Below the pieces are notes generated by a model. It was not told the DNA's origin and did no database searches. It was given only the letters and a program-made list of their open reading frames with translations. DNA of 64,000 bases from Chryseobacterium sp. (lineage in GTDB: Bacteria; Bacteroidota; Bacteroidia; Flavobacteriales; Weeksellaceae), in the NCBI RefSeq assembly GCF_029240215.1, contig NZ_JARBTK010000006.1, positions 113,254 through 177,253 on the forward strand. Direction: 5' to 3'. The translations under genes and the position numbers were made by a program. Of this stretch, positions 15,104 to 22,747 are shown one piece after another. Numbering within the stretch: position 1 is the stretch's first letter; each line of letters opens with the position of its first letter.

Positions 15104-16060
15104 CGACTTTGTCGTAGTATGCAAAAAGTAAAATCTAAATTGAATATTTATTAATGAATGACTGTAATTAGTAAGAACTTAGTTTTTAACGGTGGGTTTG
15201 TCATTCCGGAGGAATCTCAACACTGAAAAATAAAACAGCTTAGATTCCTACGGAATGACAAACATGATGCTGATTATAATTGATTTTGTGATTGCATGAG
15301 TACGCAAAAAGTAAAATCTAAATTGAATATTTATTAAGAATGTCCGTAATTAGTAAGAACTTAGTTTTTAACGGTTGGTTTGTCATTCCGTAGGAATCTG
15401 AACACACTGAAAATAAAGCAGCTTAGATTCCTACGGAATGACAAACATGATGTTGATTATAATTGATTTGTGATTGCGTTAGTACGCAAAAAGTAATTAC
15501 TCACTAAACATAAAAATCCTCTCTCAGAAATTGAAAGAGGATTCTTTTTATATGTTCTTTTTAAAATCTAAATTGAATATTGATTAATGAATGTCCATAA
15601 CAGTTTAGATTCCTCCGGAATGACAAATATGATGTTGATTATAATTGATTTTGTGATTGCGTTAGTACGCAAAAAGTAAAATCTAAATTGAATATTTATT
15701 AAGAATGTCTGTAATTAGTAATAACTTAATTTTCAACGGTTGGTTTGTCATTCCGGAGGAATCTCAATACACTGAAAATAAAGCAGCTTAGATTCCTACG
15801 GAAATCGAAGATTCGACGTAGTCAATGACAAACATGATGTTGATTATAATTGATTTTGTGATTGCGTTAGTACGCAAAAAGTAATTCTCACTAAACATAA
15901 AAATCCTCTCTCAGAAATTGAAAGAGGATTCTTTTTATATGTTCTTTTTAAAATCTAAATTGAATATTGATTAATGAATGTCCATGTTTAGATTCCTACG
16001 GAAATCGAAGATTCGACGTAGTCAATGACAAACATGATGTTGATTTTAGCGTATGATTAA
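15104..16060. repeat. Tandem array of palindromic repeats
   Basis: Five consecutive units begin with AGTAYGCAAAAAGTAA at 15116, 15299, 15481, 15664 and 15869, giving periods of 183, 182, 183 and 205 bases. Type A units (first, second, fourth) contain a palindrome with arms GTCATTCCGGAGGAATCT and AGATTCCTACGGAATGAC. Type B units (third and fifth) replace the left arm by a terminator-like hairpin (AATCCTCT/AGAGGATT, at 15515-15543 and 15902-15930) and keep only the right arm. The order is A-A-B-A-B. No ORF is present in this roughly 990-base gene-free stretch. Confidence 0.93.
15515..15543 (+). terminator. Terminator-like hairpin in the first B unit of the array
   Basis: AATCCTCT (15515-15522) pairs with AGAGGATT (15536-15543), followed by CTTTTTATATG. 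An identical copy occurs at 15902-15930. It may terminate menF transcription, although it is 430 bases past that gene. Confidence 0.7.
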
Positions 16061-16073
16061 AAGCGGAGATTCA

Positions 16074-16430
16074 TTATTTATTATTATCTAAAAGACTTTT
16101 TAGCAAAGAAATCTGCTCATCTTTGTCTTTAAGCCTTTCTTCGTATTGTTCTATCACTTTTTCTGAAAGATATTGATTTACAATATAACCTGCATTGTTA
16201 GAATACTCTCCGTTATTATTGTTTATTACGGTCAATCCTTCAGGTAATAAATCATTTAATGTTTTATCATAGATTTTAGCAATTTTATCTAAAATAAAAA
16301 TGTCAGGGAAGCTTTTGTCGCTTTCATATCTTCTGTAAGTTGATTCTGAAATGTCTAATTTCTCAGCAACTTCAATAGTTGAAAACCCTTTTTCTATTCT
16401 CATTCCTTTTAGTTTTTGACCTATTTTCAT
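16074..16430 (-). CDS. XRE family transcriptional regulator
   Basis: A 118-residue protein with an N-terminal helix-turn-helix of the XRE/HTH_3 type: KIGQKLKGMRIEKGFSTIEV, then AEKLDISESTYRRYESDKSF and ILDKIAKIYDKTLNDLLP (about 2-65). A C-terminal coiled coil of charged residues follows (EQYEERLKDKDEQISLLKS). The ATG at 16430 is chosen because a TACCTTTG promoter box lies at 16449-16456 (minus), downstream of any earlier start. The gene diverges from a three-gene cluster of exported proteins that it may regulate. Confidence 0.88.
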   Translation of the reverse strand: MKIGQKLKGMRIEKGFSTIEVAEKLDISESTYRRYESDKSFPDIFILDKIAKIYDKTLNDLLPEGLTVINNNNGEYSNNAGYIVNQYLSEKVIEQYEERLKDKDEQISLLKSLLDNNK

Positions 16431-16448
16431 CTTACTATTTGTTTTTAA

Positions 16449-16456
16449 CAAAGGTA
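16449..16456 (-). promoter_or_regulatory. Promoter -7 box TACCTTTG of the XRE gene
   Basis: An exact TAnnTTTG match on the minus strand, 19 bases upstream of the ATG at 16430. Confidence 0.55.
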
Positions 16457-16506
16457 ATTAAATTTTATTAACCTTATCAAAACTACGATTTTCAAAAATG
16501 ACTAAG

Positions 16507-16520
16507 AATTGTTAACAATT
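16507..16520. promoter_or_regulatory. Candidate operator palindrome
   Basis: AATTGTTAACAATT is a perfect 14-base palindrome midway between the divergent XRE and exported-protein promoters. That is where an XRE dimer would be expected to bind. Binding is inference. Confidence 0.45.
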
Positions 16521-16546
16521 GACTAATCTTTTGTCAGTTTTGATTG

Positions 16547-16576
16547 TTGAAAAAGCAAATCACTACTCTACTTTTG
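16547..16576 (+). promoter_or_regulatory. Promoter of the exported-protein cluster
   Basis: TTG (16547-16549) and TACTTTTG (16569-16576) are separated by 19 bases, a textbook Bacteroidota housekeeping promoter, 70 bases before the ATG at 16647. Confidence 0.7.
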
Positions 16577-16646
16577 TAAAATGTTCTCGCGAAAACATAA
16601 ATGTATAAAAAAAATTAATTAAAAAACATTTAACAATTAAAAAATT

Positions 16647-17093
16647 ATGAAAAATTTATTTAAATTTGTATGCATTATTGCATTTTTAGCAGGAGGTTTA
16701 GCATTTGGGCAATCTCAGAAAGACAAGAAACATAGAATAGAAGTTATCTACTGTAAAAAATTTCATGTTTCGGTAGGGATTGGTGTAATAACAGTGGATA
16801 CAGATGTAACTGGTTGTTTAGTAAAAATTGATGGTTTACCACTAATGATATGGAGCAAAAATGCTGAAAATCAAGATGACGGGAAAATAGAATACTTATA
16901 CGTAAAAGAAGAAGAATTAATGAAAGAATTGAATGTAAAAGATTCTAAAGATCTTGAAAATATGAAAATTATCAAAAGTGGAATTTGGGATTATGAAGGA
17001 GAAGACTATGTAATTGATACAAATGCCGCTTATGAAGTTTTTGAATTTGAAGGTATAAAATATTATGCTTTTCACTTACAAAAGGCTAAATAG
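16647..17093 (+). CDS. Exported hypothetical protein
   Basis: A 148-residue protein with a clear signal peptide (MKNLFKFVCIIAFLAGGLAFG, then QSQKDKK). The family is not recognised. The mature part has two cysteines (IEVIYCKKF and DVTGCLVK) that could form a disulfide, and a lysine/glutamate-rich C-terminal half. It is the first gene of a three-gene cluster followed by a thioredoxin-like protein, so a redox link is possible, but this is inference from position only. Confidence 0.7.
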   Translation: MKNLFKFVCIIAFLAGGLAFGQSQKDKKHRIEVIYCKKFHVSVGIGVITVDTDVTGCLVKIDGLPLMIWSKNAENQDDGKIEYLYVKEEELMKELNVKDSKDLENMKIIKSGIWDYEGEDYVIDTNAAYEVFEFEGIKYYAFHLQKAK

Positions 17094-17123
17094 CAAAATA
17101 TTTAAAATTTAATAAACTAAATC

Positions 17124-17681
17124 ATGAGAAAATCAATTTATCTGTTATTACTTATCCTTTCAATTGTATTATTTGGAGTAATAATTTTCAATTCAAAAAT
17201 TGGAAAAAATACGACCATCACATTCAATGATGAAAAGTTAAAATTCGAAGATTCACCTTTTTACAAGAAATATTATAATTCTAAAAAAATTGTAGTAGTA
17301 AATATTTGGGCAACTTGGTGCGAACCATGTATGGAAGAAATTCCTGAATTGAACAAATTGAAAAAAGAGTATAATAGGAATGAATTAGAGTTTATTTCTT
17401 ACTCAATTGATAGCAAAAGTGATACTGAAAAATTAAAGCAATTTGTAGCCTCTAAAAAATTTGAGTGGAATGATGTAACTATTGAAAATCTCAGATACAG
17501 AAAGCTTTTGGAGAATGTTCTTTATAACAAAACTTCAAATTCAGATATTATACAAGTTACCTCTTTTGATATTCCAAAAACTTTAATTTTTAGAGATAAA
17601 AAAATGATCAAAGAATATAATGGATTAATTGATTATCATGATATATCTCGATTTTTAAATACGGAACTACAGAAGAACTAA
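17124..17681 (+). CDS. TlpA-like thioredoxin family protein
   Basis: A 185-residue membrane-anchored thioredoxin-fold protein. The N-terminal hydrophobic segment (about 5-24) is an uncleaved anchor or signal. The redox site NIWATWCEPCMEEIPEL lies at about residues 57-73, with a WCxxC motif typical of TlpA/ResA. The cis-proline segment is seen as SFDIPKTLIF near 151. It should face the periplasm and reduce disulfides there, perhaps of its cysteine-containing neighbour at 16647. It sits 30 bases after that gene and 13 bases before the next. Confidence 0.88.
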   Translation: MRKSIYLLLLILSIVLFGVIIFNSKIGKNTTITFNDEKLKFEDSPFYKKYYNSKKIVVVNIWATWCEPCMEEIPELNKLKKEYNRNELEFISYSIDSKSDTEKLKQFVASKKFEWNDVTIENLRYRKLLENVLYNKTSNSDIIQVTSFDIPKTLIFRDKKMIKEYNGLIDYHDISRFLNTELQKN

Positions 17682-17694
17682 GATTTTAGCAGAA

Positions 17695-18105
17695 ATGAGA
17701 ATCAAAGTTTTCGTTCTATTTCTGATTTTATTTTTCAATGTCAACTTAAAATCTCAAACCACAATGTCCGGTTTAGACAAAGGTTTAGCAATCGGTAATA
17801 TTTTAGTGCAAGGTTATTTGGCTTTAAAGGGAAACGGAACAAAAGCTGTTGATCCAAATGCTAAAACTGTTGATAGTTTTTGTTTCAAGAACAAAATGGA
17901 TGAGAAAATTACCATAAAGCTCAACGGGAAAATAGAAGATGAAGAAGTAAAAAAGGAATTCGTCATTCAAAAAGACGAAAAAGAGTGCACATACAACTTG
18001 CCGAAAGGTATATATACTTATGAAGTTTTACTTTCAAGTAAAGATACTTATCAAAAAGGTGAATATAAAGTTTCAGAAGAAGCTTTAATGACGATCAATC
18101 GTTAG
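17695..18105 (+). CDS. Exported hypothetical protein
   Basis: A 136-residue protein with signal peptide MRIKVFVLFLILFFNVNLKS. Unrecognised. A glycine-containing helix (LDKGLAIGNILVQGYLAL) is followed by a charged beta-rich domain (DEKITIKLNGKIED, EECTYNLPKGIYTYEVLL). It is the last gene of the XRE-flanked cluster and is closed by a strong terminator. Function cannot be inferred from sequence. Confidence 0.65.
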   Translation: MRIKVFVLFLILFFNVNLKSQTTMSGLDKGLAIGNILVQGYLALKGNGTKAVDPNAKTVDSFCFKNKMDEKITIKLNGKIEDEEVKKEFVIQKDEKECTYNLPKGIYTYEVLLSSKDTYQKGEYKVSEEALMTINR

Positions 18106-18107
18106 CA

Positions 18108-18141
18108 GAAATCCTTTCAGAAGTCATTCTGAAAGGATTTC
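18108..18141 (+). terminator. Terminator of the exported-protein cluster
   Basis: A perfect 14-bp stem GAAATCCTTTCAGA/TCTGAAAGGATTTC with a 6-base loop, followed by TTTAATAAATTT. Confidence 0.88.
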
Positions 18142-18173
18142 TTTAATAAATTTCAAGTATAGATAGCATTCAC

Positions 18174-18238
18174 TTTGTAATTCCGGAGGAATCACAACAG
18201 TAAGATGTAATGCAAAAGATTCCTCCGGAATGACAAAC
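18174..18238. repeat. Dispersed palindromic element, copy 2
   Basis: The left arm TTTGTAATTCCGGAGGAATC and right arm GATTCCTCCGGAATGACAAA are an inverted pair of the same family as the tandem array, with a spacer of about 25 bases. It lies between two terminators. Confidence 0.85.
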
Positions 18239-18260
18239 TAAATGGTGATTACTCTTTTAT

Positions 18261-18298
18261 CAAAACCCCCTTTCAAAGCTATTTGAAAGGGGGTTTTG
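18261..18298 (-). terminator. Terminator after the MarC operon
   Basis: A perfect 17-bp stem CAAAACCCCCTTTCAAA/TTTGAAAGGGGGTTTTG with a 4-base loop. It lies just past the stop of the minus-strand 64-residue gene and could work in both directions. Confidence 0.85.
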
Positions 18299-18319
18299 AC
18301 ATTTTATTATGAAAAATAA

Positions 18320-18514
18320 TTATTTCTTTACTCCGATTTTACTCCAGGTATTCATGATGAAAAGCAAGAAAAGCCCAACCACACCACAGATAATTGAAAT
18401 TACAAATTTCATATTGTCTTCTGATGAAATCTCAGAATGCCAGTCTATCGCATAAATATTGATAGCGATAATTATGATAAATACAATTAAAAATACTTTA
18501 TAAAACTTCTGCAT
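18320..18514 (-). CDS. Small two-helix membrane protein
   Basis: A 64-residue protein with two membrane-spanning segments (about 5-23 and 36-56) linked by an acidic loop WHSEISSEDNMKF. Unrecognised. It begins 3 bases after the marC-family stop codon on the same strand, so it is translated from the same mRNA and could be an accessory subunit. The tight spacing and following terminator support a real gene. Confidence 0.65.
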   Translation of the reverse strand: MQKFYKVFLIVFIIIIAINIYAIDWHSEISSEDNMKFVISIICGVVGLFLLFIMNTWSKIGVKK

Positions 18515-18517
18515 GAT

Positions 18518-19120
18518 CTAAAAATTTATATAATTCTGCACCAATTGTGCAAAGTTTGCTGTAAACAATTTAATTGAAATCGCTAAAAGAATGATTCCGA
18601 AAACTTTCTGAAGAATCGATAAAGTCGCCTCTCCCATTTTCTTCTCCAGCCAAGGAGCTGATTTCAGCACCAAATATACGAAAATTGTATTGAGAATGAT
18701 CCCAAGAATGATATTGATGTCATGAAATTCTGCACGCAATGATAAGGTAGTCGTCAAAGTTCCCGCTCCTGCAACCAATGGAAAGGCAATAGGAACAATC
18801 GATGCGGCTTTCGCCTCGGTCGTTTTATTGATTTCGATACCTAAAATCATTTCTAATGCAATAATGAATATGACAAATGCCCCCGCAATCGCAAATGAAT
18901 TGACATCTACCCCAATGAATTTCAGGATTTTATTTCCTACAAAAAGAAAAACGATCATGATCAATCCTGCCGTAATTGAAGCCCTTTTAGCCTCAATCTG
19001 TCCGAACTTCTGCTTTAAACTTACGATAATAGGAATAGATCCGATGATGTCGATCACCGCAAAAAGCACCATGAAACAAGTCATTGTTTCTTTGAAAGAA
19101 AAATCCTGAAGAATCTCCAT
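18518..19120 (-). CDS. MarC family integral membrane protein
   Basis: A 200-residue membrane protein of the MarC/UPF0056 (NAAT) family with six predicted helices. Family features include the N-terminal MVLFAVIDIIGSIPI (near 17-31), the central VPIAFPLVAGAGTLTTTLSL (about 111-130) and the C-terminal GIILLAISIKLFTANF. Characterised homologues were linked to amino-acid export; the substrate here is unknown. A TAATTTTG box (19143-19150, minus) lies 23 bases upstream. Confidence 0.9.
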   Translation of the reverse strand: MEILQDFSFKETMTCFMVLFAVIDIIGSIPIIVSLKQKFGQIEAKRASITAGLIMIVFLFVGNKILKFIGVDVNSFAIAGAFVIFIIALEMILGIEINKTTEAKAASIVPIAFPLVAGAGTLTTTLSLRAEFHDINIILGIILNTIFVYLVLKSAPWLEKKMGEATLSILQKVFGIILLAISIKLFTANFAQLVQNYINF

Positions 19121-19142
19121 TATTCAATAATTATTAATTTCG

Positions 19143-19150
19143 CAAAATTA
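19143..19150 (-). promoter_or_regulatory. Promoter -7 box TAATTTTG of the MarC operon
   Basis: An exact TAnnTTTG box on the minus strand, 23 bases before the ATG at 19120. Confidence 0.55.
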
Positions 19151-19164
19151 TGAATAAAAAATGA

Positions 19165-20901
19165 TTATTTACTAATCTGAGAATACAAATTGATAATATC
19201 TTTCAGAAGTTCACCAATTCCTTCTTCAGATTTTACCGGAGTATATTTTTCTATCTGAATTCTTTGGGAAAGATTTCTGTATTCTTCTGCTACAGAACTT
19301 CCTTTGTAACTTTCCAGAAACTGTCTGAAATCATCTTTAGAACTTTGGAAATACTGATTTCTCACTTCAGAATCCAATTCTTCAACTGTCTTGAAGAACT
19401 GATCAAAGCTTTGACTGTCTTTTAGATTTTCAAGATAGGTAAAGTAATCTCCAACATCAGTTTTCAGACTTTCTCTGATTTCTCTTTCGGTTTCAGCGAC
19501 TGATCCAAGATCTCTTGAAGCTGATTTTTCCTTAACTATATTACGTTTTTTTTGCCAATTTTTAAATAACAAATAAGCAATGAATAATCCTAAAAGAATT
19601 CCAAAATTGATGAAAAGAATTCGCCAATTAAATTTGCTTTTTTCTTTTACTTTAAACGTTGTAGTCTTCAAAACCGGACTGTTTACTGTTTCCAGAAGCG
19701 TATTGGTATACTCATTCACTTTCTCGACAGTAGAACGGGATTCCAAAACCTGATCGTGAGAAAATGCTGTAAGACTGAGTGTTTCCTGTCCTAAATTGAC
19801 ATATTCTTTATCTGCCGGGTTAAAGAATGCAAACTCTTCAGTTTTGATATTGAGAATTCCTGTTTTGTTGGGAATTAAAACATAATTAGCCAAAATATAC
19901 CCTTTCATCCCCTCTACGCCTGCTTTCACTCTTGATGTGATTTTCGGGGCAAATACTTCGTAATCAGGTGATGTTTCAATTTTCGGCAATTCCATATCGG
20001 ATAAATTACCTTCACCCGAAACTTTCAGAACAACATTGACAGGTTTTTTGGCCTCAATCTTTTCTTTAGCTTCGTGGTAAACATCCACTTTAAAATTTCC
20101 TACTGCATTTTTGAAGCTTTCCGGCGAACCTTCCGGAAGTTTTTTAACATTCAGCTTTACTTTGTTGGAAACAATTTTATTTTTATGGGCATAAGAATTA
20201 ACCGAAGCCGAAACAGACGGAACTTCAACGTATCCCGATTCATTTGGAAACACAATAAACATTGCAAGTATCTGCGAAGGCATATTTGAGTAACCCGAAG
20301 GATCGATTTCAGATTTGTGAAAGCTGATTGGATGTACATTCAGATTATCCTGTTCGGGAAGATGTATATTTTTTACCTTTCTCAGGTTATCAATACTTTT
20401 CGAATAAACCCTTAAAACCGCAACCGTTGGCTGATCCTGATAAACTTCTCTGTCTTCAATTTCCATATTAAGATAGACATCGTTATCGGCATTTTTAGCG
20501 ACAGGTTTTTTCTCAATATCACGGATGAAGATATCAAAAGGTTCGGTTTTATAAATTTTATTATTGACAGTTACCAGTACAGAACCAATTCTTACTTTAC
20601 CTTTTTGTTTGGGTTCAAGTGCAATTCTGGTAACATACTGTTCTACAGCAACATTAGATTCAGGATCTCTTACAGCCTGGCTAAATGAGCCATTGCCAAT
20701 CATATTAAATTTAGACAAATCAGGAAGCTGAATTTTACTCTGCTGTACAAGATTATCGCCATTCAACTCTAAGATAATGGTAAGATTTACAATGTCTTTA
20801 CCGTTGTAATCACTTTTATCAGGTCTCATAGTAAGTTCTACCTGTCCGTAAGCAATTACGGATGCGAAAGTCAACAGTATGTAAAATAATTTTTGTTTCA
20901 T
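19165..20901 (-). CDS. batD: BatD, aerotolerance operon protein
   Basis: A 578-residue periplasmic/membrane protein, last gene of the Bat operon. A signal peptide (KLFYILLTFASVIAYGQ) is followed by repeated immunoglobulin-like oxygen-tolerance domains (VELTMRPDKSDYNGKDIVNL at the start), one membrane helix near 420-445 (ILFINFGILLGLFIAYLLF) and a cytoplasmic helical tail. The ATG at 20901 overlaps the batC stop (ATGA) and is preferred to the in-frame TTG six bases upstream. Bat proteins form a complex with MoxR-type ATPase; in Bacteroides they aid oxidative stress survival. Confidence 0.9.
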   Translation of the reverse strand: MKQKLFYILLTFASVIAYGQVELTMRPDKSDYNGKDIVNLTIILELNGDNLVQQSKIQLPDLSKFNMIGNGSFSQAVRDPESNVAVEQYVTRIALEPKQKGKVRIGSVLVTVNNKIYKTEPFDIFIRDIEKKPVAKNADNDVYLNMEIEDREVYQDQPTVAVLRVYSKSIDNLRKVKNIHLPEQDNLNVHPISFHKSEIDPSGYSNMPSQILAMFIVFPNESGYVEVPSVSASVNSYAHKNKIVSNKVKLNVKKLPEGSPESFKNAVGNFKVDVYHEAKEKIEAKKPVNVVLKVSGEGNLSDMELPKIETSPDYEVFAPKITSRVKAGVEGMKGYILANYVLIPNKTGILNIKTEEFAFFNPADKEYVNLGQETLSLTAFSHDQVLESRSTVEKVNEYTNTLLETVNSPVLKTTTFKVKEKSKFNWRILFINFGILLGLFIAYLLFKNWQKKRNIVKEKSASRDLGSVAETEREIRESLKTDVGDYFTYLENLKDSQSFDQFFKTVEELDSEVRNQYFQSSKDDFRQFLESYKGSSVAEEYRNLSQRIQIEKYTPVKSEEGIGELLKDIINLYSQISK

Positions 20902-21641
20902 CACCAATCTTTCTCGTTGCTTTGCGGCATCGAATAAGAATTTTTGTTTAAAATTCTTCTGGCGGTTTCTTTTTCTTTTTCGCTTACTTTATTCAATATG
21001 GCGTTCTCAATATCTTTAGGCATTTTGCCCTGATTATTTTTATCCTTGTCAGGTTGGTCACCTTCCGGGCTTTCTCCTTCGTTTTTCTGTCCTTGTCCCT
21101 GATCCTGATTTTTGGGATCACCATTTTTGTCTTTATTTTTCTGCTGGTCGTCACCTCCGCCACCTTTACCGGATTTACTTTCCTGATTTTTCTTTTGTTG
21201 ATTTTCTTTCTCCTTCAATTTGGCAATCTCAAAATTCTTTCTTGTTGCTTCATTGTAAGGATCTTGTTTTAATGATTGTTTGTAATAATCGGCCGCCTTC
21301 TCGGGCTGACTCATCTGCATGTATGTATTCCCCAGATTATGCAAGGCTGCCGCCTTATCGGGAATGGTCTGTGAAAGGCTTTGTGCTTTTTCAAACTCAG
21401 CTTTTGCCTCTTCGTATTTTTTGCTTTTATACAAAGCGTTTCCCAAATTGTAATGAGCTGTAAATTCTTTTTCGTTAGATTTTACCGCTTCCATATATCT
21501 TGATGATGCACCGTCGTAATCTTTACCGTTGAATTTCTGATTGCCTTCATATACCAAAGTTTTATAGTTTTTCTGCCCAAACAATACGTTTGAGAACGAG
21601 AAAGCAATCATCAACGATAAAAATAAAATTTTAGTATTCAT
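20901..21641 (-). CDS. batC: BatC-like TPR protein
   Basis: A 246-residue exported TPR protein. Signal peptide MNTKILFLSLMIAFSFSNVL. Three tetratricopeptide repeats lie at about 25-130 (FTAHYNLGNALYKSKKYEEA, AALHNLGNTYMQMSQPEKAA). A low-complexity linker rich in K, G, D and Q (GGGGDDQQKNKDKNGDPKN) follows, then a terminal helical domain. The ATG at 21641 is preferred over the TTG at 21650, because the TTG lies within a TAATTTTG box. Its stop overlaps the batD start. It probably serves as scaffold in the Bat complex. Confidence 0.88.
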   Translation of the reverse strand: MNTKILFLSLMIAFSFSNVLFGQKNYKTLVYEGNQKFNGKDYDGASSRYMEAVKSNEKEFTAHYNLGNALYKSKKYEEAKAEFEKAQSLSQTIPDKAAALHNLGNTYMQMSQPEKAADYYKQSLKQDPYNEATRKNFEIAKLKEKENQQKKNQESKSGKGGGGDDQQKNKDKNGDPKNQDQGQGQKNEGESPEGDQPDKDKNNQGKMPKDIENAILNKVSEKEKETARRILNKNSYSMPQSNEKDW

Positions 21642-21647
21642 CACTTG

Positions 21648-21655
21648 CAAAATTA
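21648..21655 (-). promoter_or_regulatory. Internal promoter box TAATTTTG before batC
   Basis: An exact TAnnTTTG on the minus strand, seven bases before the batC ATG, in the only sizeable gap (98 bases) of the batABCD run. It would allow separate batCD transcription with almost no leader. Confidence 0.45.
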
Positions 21656-21739
21656 TTCCTTTATATGTTAAGAAACAGTCTATTATTTGTTAAAATTGGG
21701 TTAAAGTATTCACCAGAGTAAGATTTTAATAAAAGCAAA

Positions 21740-22747
21740 TTAAATATTAAAATCTCTTTTCGGATTAAAGAGAAAAATGATCAGGAAAAAAAATATCGAA
21801 ACTGCTAGAAAGTACTGATAATAATGATTGGCATTTTGAGATTTGACCAGAGTTTCTGTGGAAGATGCTTTTTTATTTAAAGCTTCTACAATTCTATCCG
21901 GCGCTTCGTTGATGTTATTCCCGTCGATGTAGCTTCCGCCTGTAGATTCTGCAATCTTCATTAAAGCTTCTGTTTGCCTTTTGGAAATAACGGTTTGTCC
22001 GTTCATATCACTTTTGTACCCCATTAATTGCCCGAATTCGTATTCCGGAACAGGTGCGCCTTCGTCAGAACCAATTCCCACTGACGTAACTATAATTCCT
22101 TCCCGGTTGGCTAATTTAATGGCTGCATTGTCATTTCCCTCATTGTCTTCACCGTCACTCAATAAAATGACTTTCCTTGCACCTTTATTGATATTTTTAA
22201 ATTTGTCTACGGCGGTTTCCATAGCTTTCAGAAAGTCTGTTCCCTGAATTTTTATTGAACCGGTTTCAACACCATTAATATAGGTTTCTGCCGAATTATA
22301 ATCGGTGGTCAAAGGCATAATTGAAGTTGCCTGACCTGCAAAAATGATCATCCCAACTTTATCATTCTTCAATTTCTGCATTGTCTGAATCACCAGATTT
22401 TTTGCTTCAACCAAACGACTCGGCTCAATATCTTCTGCATTCATCGAGTTGGAAACATCCAACATAAAAATCACATTATTAAATTTCTGATTGGTTGTCA
22501 CTTCTTCTGAACCGCTCAGCAAATCAATGATCGAGAAAATCAAAAATAATGTCGCAATAAAATACAGAGCCGGAAAAATTTTAATAAAACCCGATTTTTT
22601 TTCAAATAAAGCTTCATGAAAACGGCTGTCGGCAAAAATCTCCTTTCTTTTCTTTTTCCATTTTACATATCGAATGAGAAAAAAAGATAAGACCGGTAAA
22701 AGCAGCAACAATAATAAGTACCAATAATTTCCTAAATACAATTCCAT
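21740..22747 (-). CDS. batB: BatB, von Willebrand factor A domain protein
   Basis: A 335-residue inner-membrane VWA protein. N-terminal helices at about 5-25 and 55-75, a VWA domain from about 88 (NVIFMLDVSNSMNAEDIEPS carries the MIDAS DxSxS motif) through TDYNSAETY and LLSDGEDNEGND, and a C-terminal membrane helix (YYQYFLAVSIFFFLIIFLF). The start ATG overlaps the batA stop. Partner of BatA in the Bat complex. Confidence 0.92.
   Translation of the reverse strand: MELYLGNYWYLLLLLLLPVLSFFLIRYVKWKKKRKEIFADSRFHEALFEKKSGFIKIFPALYFIATLFLIFSIIDLLSGSEEVTTNQKFNNVIFMLDVSNSMNAEDIEPSRLVEAKNLVIQTMQKLKNDKVGMIIFAGQATSIMPLTTDYNSAETYINGVETGSIKIQGTDFLKAMETAVDKFKNINKGARKVILLSDGEDNEGNDNAAIKLANREGIIVTSVGIGSDEGAPVPEYEFGQLMGYKSDMNGQTVISKRQTEALMKIAESTGGSYIDGNNINEAPDRIVEALNKKASSTETLVKSQNANHYYQYFLAVSIFFFLIIFLFNPKRDFNI

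Noticed and set aside
15104..16060. The tandem array as a CRISPR
   Set aside because: Units are about 183 bases with near-identical interiors and no short repeat/unique spacer alternation. No cas gene is present.
21054..21463. Plus-strand hydrophobic frames opposite batC
   Set aside because: They mirror the low-complexity linker and TPRs of batC. The hydrophobicity comes from reading K/N/Q codons in reverse.
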